A stretch of DNA of 64,000 nucleotides from Acholoe squamosa (GCA_949317995.1 OX439046.1:39530002-39594001); one strand, 5' to 3'. Positions 40,838 to 52,937 are shown, counted from the first letter of the stretch. A program made the numbers and translations. Notes: generated by a model not told the origin, from the letters alone.

Positions 40838-42402
40838 CCACTCCCCCAGACATTTAGGAGGGTGTTATAGTTATAGTAATATTACTAGGACAACATATCT
40901 ATATGTCTTAACCATTAGTAATAGAGGTACAACCATAGATATAACGTTAACACCAGGTTAGATATTATTTGAATGTCGTATACATATATTCAATAGTGTA
41001 TGTAGTTACAAAATGGCAAAGTTGAATGTTCGAATATGATACGAATTAATTAAATGAATAACAGTTATATGTATCGGAACTGTTAATTAGCTTATTATAC
41101 CATAGGATATCATATCATGTGTACGGTATAAATAATAAGATAAGTATCATAATTTGTATACATGTGATAGTAACAGTTATGTGTAACGGAACTGTTAACA
41201 TTAAATACATCATGTAATAACATTCATATGCGTTTGTAGTTATTAATACCACATTTGATTATGTAGTCTTGAAAAAGACTGTTATAGTAACTACACTATC
41301 TAATGACATATAATCTGTAACATCATTGTATGACATAATCATATGGATCCGTTAAGGATTCCGTGAGTAGTACAAATAGAACCATTTGTATTATACACTT
41401 GAAAAGAAAAGAAAAAAATCACGGTGTAGTAATGAATATAATGATATATATGATATCACCGTGTACCGAATAACCTTTATAACACCAGATTAATATATTT
41501 ACGATACAATATGTCTCGCAGGACAATAATAAGTAAGTTCTGGTGTAGTTTATCGGATCTTATATTATAATAATTAACAGTGACTTAAGATCCCTACCAA
41601 CATACATATATATATATACCCGTATTACAATATATAGTATGATGTGACCAGTGTAGTCTATATGTACATACAAATAACATTATAGAAAAATAGACATATG
41701 ATAACATGTACAATTTTAGAAAAGGTGATGGCTGCTGCTGGGGTCTTCTGCTGTAGCCCTTCGGATGCTCGATGATAGGTGTGGTCAGCTAACCACGGGA
41801 TGGACGTGCTAGAGTCTATAGTTATTAGAGTGAATTAGTAGATGAGTTTGGGGCAGCTACCCACAATCCTCTAGAAGTGCTAAAGTTCATAGGTAAATCC
41901 GAATGGTGTAGAATGTAGAAGTGAATTGTAGATCCGGTTCTGTCAACTGTATAGAATCGTAATCCGTTTTAAGTTTAGTTGACATAAGTAGAAATAGTCC
42001 AATATAGGCTGGTCCGGAAGTAATAGTAATATATGGTATAAGTCCATTCGGGAGTATAGATGAGTTGTAGAGGTAAATCGTAAAGTCCATCCTAGTAAGT
42101 GGTTAGCACAGGTAACAGCAGGAGTCTGGAACTGGCATCCGGATACGTCTGACAGCAGCAAGTCTACTATCGGATTGTCTATAAGTGAAGTTATAAATCC
42201 GAATAGACTATTCAGGGTACAATAAGGGTTATACAGCCTGAATTATACAATAAGCTGGTCATAAGAGGAACCTGGAACACATACAATAGGTGTTCATATA
42301 CTAGTGAAGAAAACATTCGCAGACCGGTAAGGTTCCGCAAAGACTATATCTGGTTATTTGGTGGTGGAGAAAAAAATTATGGAAAAATAACCCGTAGCAT
42401 GC
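40838..42402 (-). other. E2 3' non-coding region
   Basis: 1.57 kb of AT-rich sequence between ORF3 and the LTR, beginning with the polypurine tract (complement of CCACTCCCCCAGAC). Structured motifs are shared with E3: AGTCTT-GAAA-AAGACT at 41265-41280, GTGGTCAGCTAACCAC near 41780, and two copies of AACAGTTAT...GGAACTGTTA (about 41063 and 41172). Such long conserved 3' regions may act in RNA stability, packaging or expression. Confidence 0.7.
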
Positions 42403-45353
42403 TTAGACGGATTTCTTAGCATGCTTCTTCTTAAGAAGAGCTAGAGCCGACTCGGGAGTGCCGTCCCACTCGTCCAGGTCGATTCCGAATACCCTCATGA
42501 ACTTAGTGTTCAAGTTGGTATTCCGGGTAATCTCCTCCTTTACACGTTTCTCCAGCACGTGCACGTCCATAGCTGCCTTTTCTTGGGCAGCTGCGGCAGC
42601 CTCCTCCTGGGACTTCACATCGTCCCGAATGAGGGTCTCGAGGCGCTGCTTTTCAGCATCCGCGACCTCCTTCATACACAACAGGGTGTAGTTTAGGAGT
42701 CCCTGATGAAATTCTGTGGCCTTCTCACGGACACACTTCTCCCAGTGGGTGTAGATGGCCTTCTGGACATCTGCCTCCCCTTGGCGAGATTTCTCAAACC
42801 AAATTTCCGCATTACCGGCCTTAATGGTAATAGCGTCCTTTGGTTTCGCAGGTGCAGCTACAGCCTTGGGAGGAGTCGATGCGGCCTGTGGACCACTTCC
42901 GGGTTTGGGGCTTCCGGACACGCCTGCTGATGGTACACAGTAGGCAGGGGGCGCGTTCTGCTTCAATCCCATTTGCAGGTACATGTTCAACTGCTCCTGG
43001 GTGAAGCTGACTGGCAGGGCGGCTGGAGCGGATGCGGATCCGGCGGCAGCAGGTGCTGTGGTCTTCTTTGGGACAAGACGACCATCCTTTCCTACCACCA
43101 AGGTCTGGCTCTCAGGTCCAGGTCCCTGGGTTAAGGACGGAAAGTTACGAGGATTAACTTTCCCAGGCTTCGATACGGCTCCAGCGTATCCGGCAGGTTC
43201 GGGCTTCTTGAACACGGGGTGCCCTGAGCCTGCTCTGCGGGGTGCCTAGCCAGAGGAGACCTGGAACGGTCCTCTGCTCTGACTTTCGGTTTAGCAGTGG
43301 TGCTCTGACCATTACCGTTGCCACCACGGTTCTGATCTCTTCTGCTCCTTTCACGAGCTCTCTTTCCCTCCTTTCCGGATTCCTCGCATTTCTGCCAGAG
43401 AGACTCGTGCATGTCCAGTTTACCCTTTCCAGGAGTCAGGACTATCTTCGCGTGGAGTTTCGAATCCTTGGTCTTCGGAACCTGGCAGAGGACTTGGTCC
43501 CCTGGTCGGATCTTAGACCAAGCATCCTCGCTCAGGCTATCGAACTCCTTCATGAGTTCCTGGTGAAGCTCCATGATGCGCTTCCGAGCCATGTCCAAAC
43601 CTTCGGCGTGGCATTTCTTCTGGTGTCTCGCCAGATCACTATGTCGGCTGTATTGCACCTTCGTAGTACACTTCTTACCTTTCTTGCCATAACTCGGATC
43701 ACAAATGTAAACCGGGTGATGGTGGAAGTGGGTCTCAACGAGATGTCTTGGGAACCGAGCTGGAGTGCTCCAGGTCCGGACCGAGACATCACTCGCATCC
43801 TGGCAGATAGAGAAGGGACAGGACTTCTGGTCGTCACCGTACCACTTCTCTAGAGCCCAACGTAGCTTCCTCCTCTGGGTATAGGTATAGTACCCTTCGG
43901 TATGGTTAAGCATAAGCCACATCTTTCGATAGGCCTTGCTCGGATTGGGGTCCTCGTCCGAAAGACGCATCCAATCTTTGTCATCTGACTCATTGTTCTT
44001 ATTGATTGAGTCTGGGCAGGCATAGAGGGTAGAGCCGTCCTTCTTTACTCCTTAGGCACAATCGGAGAAGCACGTCGGAATCCGGGTTTTGAATCCGGAT
44101 TTGGCATTAGCCCAACGTTCGGCCTCGGTTTGAGTTGATGGAGTGGCCTTCGCATCATACTCAACCGAGGATTCGTGCACCGACTCCTCGTCAGACGACT
44201 CAACCTCCATGGCGGTACTACCAGTGGTTGAGGTGCTGGGTTTCGGCGCGGCTCTAGCAGAATCCGGGAGATTCTTGAGCTTCCAAGCAGCGGATCGTCG
44301 GTTCTTACTGACCTTCCAGTCTTCCTCCGGTTCCTGGGTTCCGGATGTGCTGGAGGTCGTGGCTTCTACTGGGGTAGTAGTACTGCCGGTAGCTTGTGTA
44401 GCACTGGCTGAGCTCCTGGTGGCAAGCTTCAGGTCGGGGATAGGAGGTGCGGGTACTTCCGCAGCTCTCTTAGCCTCTTCCTGGGCCTCCTGTTCGGCAG
44501 TCATACGGCGGACAATAACCGTCCGAAGGGCTGCAGCTCGGTCCAATCCGATTAGTGAATTGTTCTGGACATCCACCAATTCCTGCTCGGTTATGTAGAA
44601 ACTGTCATCCCACTGCTCGAAGTTAGCAGCGGCTTCCCTGAATTCCTTAGTGGTCCGGTACTGCAGCCAGGTAGCACTAGGGCGTGGGTAGGTCTGTCCA
44701 TCTGAATCCCAGACACAGCCTACCCAGTTGATATTCGTAGCCTTGACGTTCCACAGGGACTTGTCAGGCTTCGGATACGCTCCGAGCTCGAAGGCTCGGT
44801 TAGCTGCATACACGGTTTCACGGAAACCAGCGTCCACCATAAGTCCCCGTTGGAACCACGGCCAGTCTCGAAGCCACTCGGGAGGCGTCCTGGTCAGCTG
44901 TTCGGGAGCCATGACGCCCTCGATAGCTATCCTGACTTTCGGGTCCATCCTGACTGGTGTCCCGTCCGCGTAGGTCACTTGTGCCTGCAGTTCCGGGTGG
45001 ACATACAGGTAGCGACCATCGTAGCTAGCTGGAAAAGGTTCCACCACTGCTGGCTTCCACTCATCCTTCTGTCCGTCAACTTGGGTAGTTTCGGGCTCAG
45101 TTGCTGCGGGTTCAGCACTCGCAGCCCCTCCGGATCCCTCGGCCGGAAGTGGAGATAGCAGTTTCTCTGGCTCATTTAGTGAGAATGAGGCCAGCTTCTC
45201 CTCGAACGAGCGATCCGTGGGTTCCTCCACGTCCATCATCTCGCTCTCTTCCTGTGTAATAGGTGACAAAGCTTCCGGAAAAGCTTCCGCGGACGGAGTC
45301 AGCTTATCCGGGTCACCGGATAGCTTGGCTGCAGCTACGGATTCCTCAGCCAT
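42403..45353 (-). pseudogene. E2 ORF3 (one stop, one frameshift)
   Basis: Homologue of E1 ORF3 starting at an ATG in good context (45353). The first part reads to a TAA at 44052-44054, and the same frame continues to 43131. A one-base difference in a C-run near 43208-43215 shifts the rest to the frame ending at 42403. Conserved parts: the N-terminal block with P-x-x-WLRDW, an acidic Ser-rich middle, two C2H2-like fingers (CPFSIC...H-x4-H and C-x10-C...H-x4-H), a coiled coil and a C-terminal DEWDG motif followed by a Lys-rich end. E3 reads through both break points, so these are E2-specific lesions. Confidence 0.88.
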
Positions 45354-45861
45354 GACCGGGGAATCACCTACGGGAGTAAAATACTCCTTTTTCCAGCTTT
45401 TACGGCGCCGGGGCCGACACAGACGGAGTCTGCCTACCAGGAGACAGACTCTGAAGAAGCAGCGAGGGGTTTGCTAGCCGGTAAAATCCAAGCAGGGAGC
45501 GCGCTCGACCGTCTTGGATGTTACCGAAAACAAATATGGCGACAGGCCAGCTTTCGTGACGTCATTTCCCCGCATCCCGCGAGGTCACGAGAGGTCAGCC
45601 GAGACTGGACTCGGTGACGTCATGCGGAAACGCACGTGCTACAAGCGGAACATAAACAAACTGAATGTTTTTAGGTAATTATCGCTCATGCCAATGACTC
45701 GTCTGAGGATTTAAGTGGAGATTATGGAAAGCTTAAGCAAATCCACCGGATTATCCGTCCACTACCCATTGGTACATCATGCGGCGGCGACAAATAAGCC
45801 TTTCGGGTCAGTTGTCATCCATTCCTCTAAATGTAAACATTACACTCGTTGTGTATACAGG
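45354..45861 (-). promoter_or_regulatory. E2 pol-ORF3 intergenic region with two TGACGTCA sites
   Basis: 508 bp, closely alignable with E3 56620-57097. Perfect palindromic TGACGTCA occurs at 45557-45564 and 45615-45622, with GAGGTCAC/GAGAGGTCA repeats between them. The GC content is higher than in the 3' region. It parallels the single TGACGTCA in the E1 gap and suggests an internal promoter for ORF3. A spliced subgenomic RNA is the alternative. Confidence 0.5.
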
Positions 45862-48800
45862 TTAGGTCACTGCAGTCCTCTGGGCAATTCGAGGGCTGCG
45901 ACGAATGTATCTCCCCTTCTCGGATAGTTCTCTATCGGACCTGACAGTCTGAAGAGCTTTTTCTAGGTGTTTCTTAGCCTTAGAGACACCTTTCCTCTTC
46001 TTTTTGTCTTCACCTGCCGAGACTTTTTTAACTCCCCCACGCTTAATCGGTGTTGGCGCGGGTGTCACTGATTCGGAACACTTTTTAGGCCTACCCCGTC
46101 CTCGCTTCACTGTAGTGTTCTTTACCTGGTCTATTATGCGATTCTGGTTCAGGATCTTTCCGGAACCTTCACCATACATTTCTGTGGAGGTCTCCCATTT
46201 CCTCAGTCTGGCCACATTTGACTTATACAGTTGACCAAGGTCAGATTTAATTATTACGGTACAATCACTGATAACTTGGGTTACCGTGAAGGGAGCATCC
46301 CAAATAGACGCTAATTTTATGTGCCTAAGTGGTTCATGTAGCCTGAGAACTCTATCTCCGGATTGGAATTTCTGATGCTTTAGATCGGTATCATATCCAA
46401 CTTTCTGCCATTTGGCACTTTTCTCCAAATCGATTCGGACAGACTCATATGCTTTTTTAAATCTGTCTCTTAAACATTCCACAAAAACTACATGGCAAGG
46501 TAGTTCCGGGTCCATCCCTACGACTCCAAATACTAAGTCAGCAGGCATTATTAGATCTTCTCCGAATACCAAAAGGTTCGGAGTACAATTTGTACTTGAA
46601 TGTACCGTACTGTTATAAGCATGTGTCACAAAATGACATTGCTCATCCCAGTCGTCCATATGTTCATTGACAAGCGACTTTAGAACTTGGATAAGGGTTC
46701 TGTTGAACCTTTCTACCAATCCGTCGCTTTGTGGCCTATACGGATTGGTTCTAGTCTTGCAAATAGCTAAGTACTCGCACATACCCTGCCAGAGATTTGA
46801 TTCGAATTCTCTGCCTTGGTCACTGTGTAACATTAATGGTACACCGAAACTTAGTACCCAACCTTTTACGAAGGCTTCGGCACAAGTAACTGCTTTGTGG
46901 TCCGGTAGTGGAAATACTTTAGTGTATTTTGTGTAATAATCACACACTACCATCATACAGGTGTTATCATTAGCGGTTGTGTTCAATCCACTGATGATGT
47001 CTACCCCGATTCTTGCGAATCTAACTCCGAAAAGTTCTTGGGATAAGGGAAGTTTGCCCATCCCGGGTCCGGGTTTGTTTTTACAACAAACCGGACAGGT
47101 GATTACCCATCTTTGCAAGTCTCTGGTCATGCCAGGCCAGTAGTATCTTTTGGAAAGTCGTGCCAACGAACGTTTCCTTCCAAAATGACCACTGGTCCGA
47201 TGTCCATGACAGAAATACATAATGTCATGTCTCATGGCATGTGGTATTACCACTTGCATGATTTTCTCACCATTATTACATGGCTTCCAGCGGTATAACA
47301 TGCATTTCCGGACTTCAAGCTCGGTCCATTGAGCAAGAAACCTTCTCATTTCTCGGTTTTCCAGAGAGACCTCAGGTCTAACTGGACGTATACCCTTTGG
47401 TACTAATTGCAATAGCTGCGCAGTTATCAAGTCAGCTTCCTGGAAACGTCGTATGTGATCCATAGACCAATCCAGTACACTGGCAACTAGGGGTTCGAAT
47501 GGTCTTCGAAACCCTGCTAACACTGCCCTAGGAGCTCCACAATCAGTACAATCCGGATTATCACATTTCCGGATTGGTATTCGAGACAAGGCATCAGCAT
47601 TCAAATGCTTTACTCCAGGTCTATGCTGAATCTGGTGATGTTCAAGCCCATATTCTGATAGATGGGCTAACCATCGGCCTAACATTCCCTCAGCATCTCG
47701 GAAGTTCAGTAGCCATCTCAAAGAGGAATGATCTGTACGCAATGTAAAGTTCGTTCCCCATAGGAAATGTTTGAACTTCTTGGTATATACAACTACTGCT
47801 AACAGCTCTCTTTTGGTTGTGCAGTAATTGCGCTGAGTCTTACTCAGTGTATTGCTGGCAAAGGCAATTGGTACTTCTCTCCCATTTTGGACTTGCGAGA
47901 GAGCTGCACCAATGCTATCATTACTAGCGTCCGTATCCAGTATGAAATGATCCATTTCATTCGGATATTGTAATACTGGAGTACTCGTGAACAGTGCCTT
48001 TAGCTTTTGAAAAGCAGATTCCTGTTCATGCCCCCAAGGAAATTTTTCCTTGGTACTTCCTGGAGTCCAGTTAGCTATTGCTTGCAATGGATAACTGACT
48101 CTAGAATAATTCGGAATAAATTCCCTATAATAGGAACAGAATCCTAAAAAGGACCTCACTTCTTTGGGTGTTTTACGTCTATTCCAATTCGTAACTGATT
48201 CGATTTTCTCCGGATCAGCTTTTATTCCTTCATCACTAATGATGCGGCCCAAATAATTTATGGACTTTCTAAACATGTGGCATTTCTTAGGTTTCAATTT
48301 GAGACCATTAGAAATAATACGTTCCAATACCATTTTTAGGTTATTAGAACACTCTTCGAATGTTTTTCCGAAGACTATGACATCGTCAAGATATACAAGA
48401 CATCTTTTCCACAATAAGTCGCTTAGAATTGTTTCCATCATTGCTTCAAATGTTGCTGGTGCATTGCACAAACCAAACGGCATTACGTTATATTGGAATA
48501 GTCCAATATGACTCGAAAATGCAGTTTTTTCCATATCTGAAGGGTTCATTCCCACTTGCCAATAACCTGACTGCAAGTCTAGGGTACAAAACCAACTGTT
48601 TCCTCCTAAGGAGTCAATGGTTTCGTCTATTCTCGGTAGTGGATACGAATTCTTTTTCGTTATTCCATTCAACTTCCTGTAGTCTATGCAAAAACGGATA
48701 GTGCCGTCTTTCTTTGTTACCATACACACAGGACTACTCCATGGACTATTGGAAGGGACTATTACATCCTGTTCCAACATCTTGTTTATTTCCTCTTCAG

Positions 48801-50052
48801 CTACTCTCTTTTTCGCTAAAGGTAACCGCCTATACGGTATCTTAAAGGGTTCTGCATCTCCAGTATCTATTTTATGTACTACCTTATTTGTTGTACCTAG
48901 TTTTTCACCAGGTTTGGCAAAGGTAGTCCTATACTGACAGAGCAATTCATAGAACACTTTCCGGTATTCCGGATCTTCTAATGAAGTTTCTTCATACAAC
49001 TTGAGTAAGTCTTCTGAAATTTCATCATCTCCTGTACCTTTTTGTAAGTTCCTCTTACTATCCGTTACAGTTTCCGAAAGGGTCACGTTTCCGAAAACTT
49101 GTCCCTTTTTCAAGTAGATAGTACTGTTTCCGGTATTGGAGACAGGTACTACCGACCATGATGCATTTGCTACAATAGTGTCTGCGGATACTAATCCGAT
49201 ACTTGACAAAGTAGCTACATCCGATTCTATCACTGCAGGCTTATTGCGCATTGCAGGATCACTTCTTACAAGCACATCACAGGCTACTCCCGGAGGGATT
49301 CGCACGGTGTGTGCTACACTAGCCATACTGCTCACTTGTCTCAGTACACACCTAACCTTTACGGGATATTGGTATTTCACACTCAACACTCCTGATTGAG
49401 GTTCCAACACAGCACCATACAGGGATGCGAAATCCAACCCAAGTATCCCCTCATCTGCTATATCCGCAACGGTGGCACTCATGACATAGTCATGTATACC
49501 ATCCAACTGTAGTTTCACACAAGTTCTACCATACGTTTGCAAGGTACTGCCATCGGCCATCTGAGCACTTCCTCCCGATTTGAGAGTATCATGTTCATCC
49601 GGTATAAGATCGTAGAACCCCTTGGAGATACAAGAGTGGCTAGCTCCCGTATCCACAAGGAATTCGGCAGATCTTCCGTTAACAGTGAGGCAAACATACC
49701 ACCGCCTTCCGTTTAGAACAGAAGGCATGTCCGTGAGGATCGGAACGTCATTTTTCACACCAGGAGTCGATCCACATCCTTTCAGGAATTCCAGACAAGG
49801 ATGACCCGGGGGCAGGTGGGCACCACAGACCTTGGCTAACTCGTAGCCGCCTGCCTCGTTACTGATATTGGGTTTCCCCTGTGCTCCCGTGGCACCTGTT
49901 ATATCAGCTTCCCTAGCCTTCCGGGTGTCTACAACCACCTCGGTGCTAGGCGAGTTTGCTACTACATGCGAACTATCATCACGGATGGTGATATCATGGC
50001 AAGATTTGTCACTGGGATCCCCTTCTTTGCCCCTCGGGAGACCCCTTCCTAG
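45862..50052 (-). CDS. pol: E2 Pol polyprotein (PR-RT-RH-IN)
   Basis: Open in the -1 frame from the frameshift site to 45862, with no ATG near its start, so it should be made as Gag-Pol. Domains: aspartic protease (DTGASHS, about 97 counting the codon at 49938 as 1), reverse transcriptase (YLDD at about 516-519), RNase H (LDTDASND), integrase zinc-binding H-x4-H/C-x2-C, integrase core with the HSDQGREFES and PQSDG.VERFNR blocks, and a basic C-tail with an AT-hook (KRGRGRPKK). No chromodomain is recognised. It has the same layout as E1 Pol with clear divergence. The region 58367-60186 of E3 is its close relative. Confidence 0.96.
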   Translation of the reverse strand, partial: LGRGLPRGKEGDPSDKSCHDITIRDDSSHVVANSPSTEVVVDTRKAREADITGATGAQGKPNISNEAGGYELAKVCGAHLPPGHPCLEFLKGCGSTPGVKNDVPILTDMPSVLNGRRWYVCLTVNGRSAEFLVDTGASHSCISKGFYDLIPDEHDTLKSGGSAQMADGSTLQTYGRTCVKLQLDGIHDYVMSATVADIADEGILGLDFASLYGAVLEPQSGVLSVKYQYPVKVRCVLRQVSSMASVAHTVRIPPGVACDVLVRSDPAMRNKPAVIESDVATLSSIGLVSADTIVANASWSVVPVSNTGNSTIYLKKGQVFGNVTLSETVTDSKRNLQKGTGDDEISEDLLKLYEETSLEDPEYRKVFYELLCQYRTTFAKPGEKLGTTNKVVHKIDTGDAEPFKIPYRRLPLAKKRVAEEEINKMLEQDVIVPSNSPWSSPVCMVTKKDGTIRFCIDYRKLNGITKKNSYPLPRIDETIDSLGGNSWFCTLDLQSGYWQVGMNPSDMEKTAFSSHIGLFQYNVMPFGLCNAPATFEAMMETILSDLLWKRCLVYLDDVIVFGKTFEECSNNLKMVLERIISNGLKLKPKKCHMFRKSINYLGRIISDEGIKADPEKIESVTNWNRRKTPKEVRSFLGFCSYYREFIPNYSRVSYPLQAIANWTPGSTKEKFPWGHEQESAFQKLKALFTSTPVLQYPNEMDHFILDTDASNDSIGAALSQVQNGREVPIAFASNTLSKTQRNYCTTKRELLAVVVYTKKFKHFLWGTNFTLRTDHSSLRWLLNFRDAEGMLGRWLAHLSEYGLEHHQIQHRPGVKHLNADALSRIPIRKCDNPDCTDCGAPRAVLAGFRRPFEPLVASVLDWSMDHIRRFQEADLITAQLLQLVPKGIRPVRPEVSLENREMRRFLAQWTELEVRKCMLYRWKPCNNGEKIMQVVIPHAMRHDIMYFCHGHRTSGHFGRKRSLARLSKRYYWPGMTRDLQRWVITCPVCCKNKPGPGMGKLPLSQELFGVRFARIGVDIISGLNTTANDNTCMMVVCDYYTKYTKVFPLPDHKAVTCAEAFVKGWVLSFGVPLMLHSDQGREFESNLWQGMCEYLAICKTRTNPYRPQSDGLVERFNRTLIQVLKSLVNEHMDDWDEQCHFVTHAYNSTVHSSTNCTPNLLVFGEDLIMPADLVFGVVGMDPELPCHVVFVECLRDRFKKAYESVRIDLEKSAKWQKVGYDTDLKHQKFQSGDRVLRLHEPLRHIKLASIWDAPFTVTQVISDCTVIIKSDLGQLYKSNVARLRKWETSTEMYGEGSGKILNQNRIIDQVKNTTVKRGRGRPKKCSESVTPAPTPIKRGGVKKVSAGEDKKKRKGVSKAKKHLEKALQTVRSDRELSEKGRYIRRSPRIAQRTAVT

Positions 50053-50058
50053 TTTTCC
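50049..50058 (-). other. E2 gag-pol -1 frameshift site
   Basis: On the minus strand GGAAAAC is followed by the gag stop TAG, identical to the E1 site. The pol frame is -1 and contains no stop or ATG over the first ~110 nt after the slip. Confidence 0.7.
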
Positions 50059-52931
50059 TCTGTACTTATTCCAGAGACACCTTCCTGTTTACGTGGGACA
50101 GGTTTCTCAGCCATACATTCCGGAGCATAATGCCCCAGTTTCTGGCATCTGAAACATCTCTGAGATTTATCAACTCTCGGCCTCTTTAGAGCTTCTGTTA
50201 GTCCGGCTATTAAGGTTTCCATCACATTAGTCGGAGTAGCAGTGGCCGCCACAGTTGGCTTCGCCGCAGAGACTACATTGCTAGATTGGTTTGATCCGGA
50301 AGCTGTGTTACCAGCAACAGATCCTCCCTTTCCTCTTGAATGTACTTTCCTATACCGTTTTTGTCGGTAATACTTTCCAGCCACTTGAACTGATCCAATA
50401 TATTCTCCGTTTTCATCGGAGACATATTCATCCTCCTCATCAGCATCATGCGAATCAACCGCGGCTAACTGGGAAGTATCATATATCGGAGCAGGTGTAC
50501 CTCCATATTGAAAAGGTGCTGCTCTTACCGGATTAGGTCCTAGACCTACCAATCGTTTCTTCATGTCATGTCCATCGATTGCTATGAACAGGTCACTGAA
50601 GGAAGTGTCATCTTTCCAAGAATCCCAAACAACTTGTTTGTGATCCGGATCCCGCAATCCATTATAGAATTGTATGAACAATTCCTGTAGATAACAGTCA
50701 TTGTCATGAGCCCAATTTGGACGTGCTTTTGATAGCAAGTCCTGTAGCTCCAAACCAAAGACCTTGTGAGATTCTTTCGGTTTCTGTGTTCTTTTCTTGA
50801 AGCTTACCCATGGATCTTCTCTAACGATTGATCCGAATAGGTATGCGGCACATTCGACCAATTGATCATAGGTGCCGTATAATCCGTAAGCTGCTCTCCA
50901 TTGGTTGAGGGCTACTTTTCCACCTTTATTCAACCAACAGATCAAATACGGCAGAGCTTCTTCTTTTGTCCAGCCACTGCAATTGACTTCGTCGACAAAA
51001 GCTTGATACCTATCCTTCCATGGATCATTAGAATCGTATGGAGGGGGTATCCGTGCCTGTCTACGTGCCGGATTATTACATCCGCGTAGTCTATCTGCTT
51101 CTCGCATGCTCCAGTTCATGACTTCCATGCCATCCACTCCCTTTCGGTAGCAGTCAATGCCAAGGTTTTGGATACATTGGCTCATATCAAAGATGGTTTG
51201 CATCCCTGCAGGCATGGAAGTTCTTCTATTTGGCTTCCTGCCATCTCCTCCTGATCCTGATCCTCCCGATCCGGATCCACCTGGGCCGCCTGGAGGGTTC
51301 CCTCCTGGTGGACCATTATTGTGATAGTTTCCGGATGAGCTGCCAGGGCATCCACCATTATAACTGGCGTTTCCAGAAGACGCATACCTAGGGTAAGAAT
51401 TATTTTGATTCCATCCCTGGTTATAGTTATTACCATTTTGATAATTACCACTTCCTGATGGATTATAATTATATCTATATCCATAGGAAGATGATCTCGG
51501 TTGATACATACCGCCATTAACGTTGTTCTGTGGCGGGTTTGGTCTTGGAAAACGTCCATCAGTAGGACCATTACCTGGACCCGAAGGTGGGTTCGGTAAT
51601 CTTGGACCTGCTGGTGTACTATGGCCAGGTTGGGGGAAATATGAAGGTGGTGTCAACATATGCCTCGTTGGACCCGGTACTCTTGGTTGTGCTACGGGTG
51701 TATTATTGTTGGTTCCGGCAGCACTATCACGAGTCGTTTTAGTTTTATGACTCAGGTCTGGTATTGGTGGTGCCGGACCTATTGTATCCAGCGCTGGAGT
51801 TGCTGGTGTAGGTGCGGTTCCACTATCTGCGGCATTATCCGGTTTCGTATAGACTCTGGATACTACATTCTTAGTAGCCCCATCGTTAACGAAAGGGTTG
51901 TATCCAGTTGGAGTTGTCTTCCCCAACATTTTAGACACCACAGCTGGATCTATATTACCTATAGTCAACTGGGCGGCTTCTACGTACTTATCTAAGGTTA
52001 TTGCAGTAGTCTGCATCTCCTGAAGCTCATTCGTGAGTTTCTGTCTATCTTCTTCCAGTTGTTTATTGTAAGCTATAATGCCTACCCGGATAGCTTCATT
52101 GTCTTCAGCTTGTTTAGTACACTGAAGTTTCAATTCCTCCAACTCGTTTAGATAGTGGCATATTTCGGATTTGAATTTTGCCTTATCATGACTTAGTTGG
52201 TCGTTCGTATCTATGTATGTTTGGATACGAATGTGTCTATTGTCATACTCCTTATTGAATGACTCTCTCATTTCCTGGAGTTTTCGTTCTTCATTCTCGA
52301 GTTCTTTCATGTACTCACTCCTTCTGGCTTCAAATTCCTTCCGCATGCCAGTTAGGTCCTCTTCTAGCTGAAGTTTTTCATGGAATACTTCATCTTTAGC
52401 TTTGACCAAGGTATTTAGATTCTCGTTCAAAGTTACGTAAGTTTCATTTAACAACAGGACATCCGGTTGTTTAAATTCTTCACCTTCCGGTACCGCATAG
52501 GTTAAGTCGCCATCTATAGCGCTATAATCTAATATTGGTAGTCCGGGTCTGGGTAATCTATAAGGTAGCTCTCCGAATGTTACCCTTTTCGGCATTGGCG
52601 CCGGATGTTCTAGGTTAGTACTACCACCAACTTCGAACATCGAATTAGTTAGCTCGTCGACAAGTGATTGTTGGCTCATCAACTTACCCTGTCTCTGTAT
52701 GGACTGTTCACGTCGTACAGAGTCTGGTAGATTCTCCTCACTATCATTATACTGGGGTTCGGGATCTCTCCAAGATGTAGATTCCGCATCTTGGGAGTTC
52801 GAATGGTTTTGGAGCACTAATGATCCATTGCCATTCTCCTGGGCAATTAGTTGCCCTACTGGGTTAGCTTCCCTAAGGTTATCTAACCCATGTACCAGCC
52901 GTTCGGACGTTATGACGTCCGGGCTATACAC
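50049..52931 (-). CDS. gag: E2 Gag polyprotein
   Basis: 960-aa open frame from a GTG codon at 52931. The frame is open from the end of the LTR through the primer-binding site with no ATG until codon 85 (52679), so the true start is uncertain. Parts: polar N-terminus with SMFEVGG (shared with E1), a long coiled coil, a Pro/Asn/Gly-rich low-complexity linker, a capsid-like Trp-rich region (WKDRYQAFVDEVNCSGW) and a CCHC knuckle (CFRCQKLGHYAPEC) near the C-terminus. It ends at TAG 50049-50051 in the frameshift site. Confidence 0.9.
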   Translation of the reverse strand: MYSPDVITSERLVHGLDNLREANPVGQLIAQENGNGSLVLQNHSNSQDAESTSWRDPEPQYNDSEENLPDSVRREQSIQRQGKLMSQQSLVDELTNSMFEVGGSTNLEHPAPMPKRVTFGELPYRLPRPGLPILDYSAIDGDLTYAVPEGEEFKQPDVLLLNETYVTLNENLNTLVKAKDEVFHEKLQLEEDLTGMRKEFEARRSEYMKELENEERKLQEMRESFNKEYDNRHIRIQTYIDTNDQLSHDKAKFKSEICHYLNELEELKLQCTKQAEDNEAIRVGIIAYNKQLEEDRQKLTNELQEMQTTAITLDKYVEAAQLTIGNIDPAVVSKMLGKTTPTGYNPFVNDGATKNVVSRVYTKPDNAADSGTAPTPATPALDTIGPAPPIPDLSHKTKTTRDSAAGTNNNTPVAQPRVPGPTRHMLTPPSYFPQPGHSTPAGPRLPNPPSGPGNGPTDGRFPRPNPPQNNVNGGMYQPRSSSYGYRYNYNPSGSGNYQNGNNYNQGWNQNNSYPRYASSGNASYNGGCPGSSSGNYHNNGPPGGNPPGGPGGSGSGGSGSGGDGRKPNRRTSMPAGMQTIFDMSQCIQNLGIDCYRKGVDGMEVMNWSMREADRLRGCNNPARRQARIPPPYDSNDPWKDRYQAFVDEVNCSGWTKEEALPYLICWLNKGGKVALNQWRAAYGLYGTYDQLVECAAYLFGSIVREDPWVSFKKRTQKPKESHKVFGLELQDLLSKARPNWAHDNDCYLQELFIQFYNGLRDPDHKQVVWDSWKDDTSFSDLFIAIDGHDMKKRLVGLGPNPVRAAPFQYGGTPAPIYDTSQLAAVDSHDADEEDEYVSDENGEYIGSVQVAGKYYRQKRYRKVHSRGKGGSVAGNTASGSNQSSNVVSAAKPTVAATATPTNVMETLIAGLTEALKRPRVDKSQRCFRCQKLGHYAPECMAEKPVPRKQEGVSGISTEEN

Positions 52932-52937
52932 CAGAAT

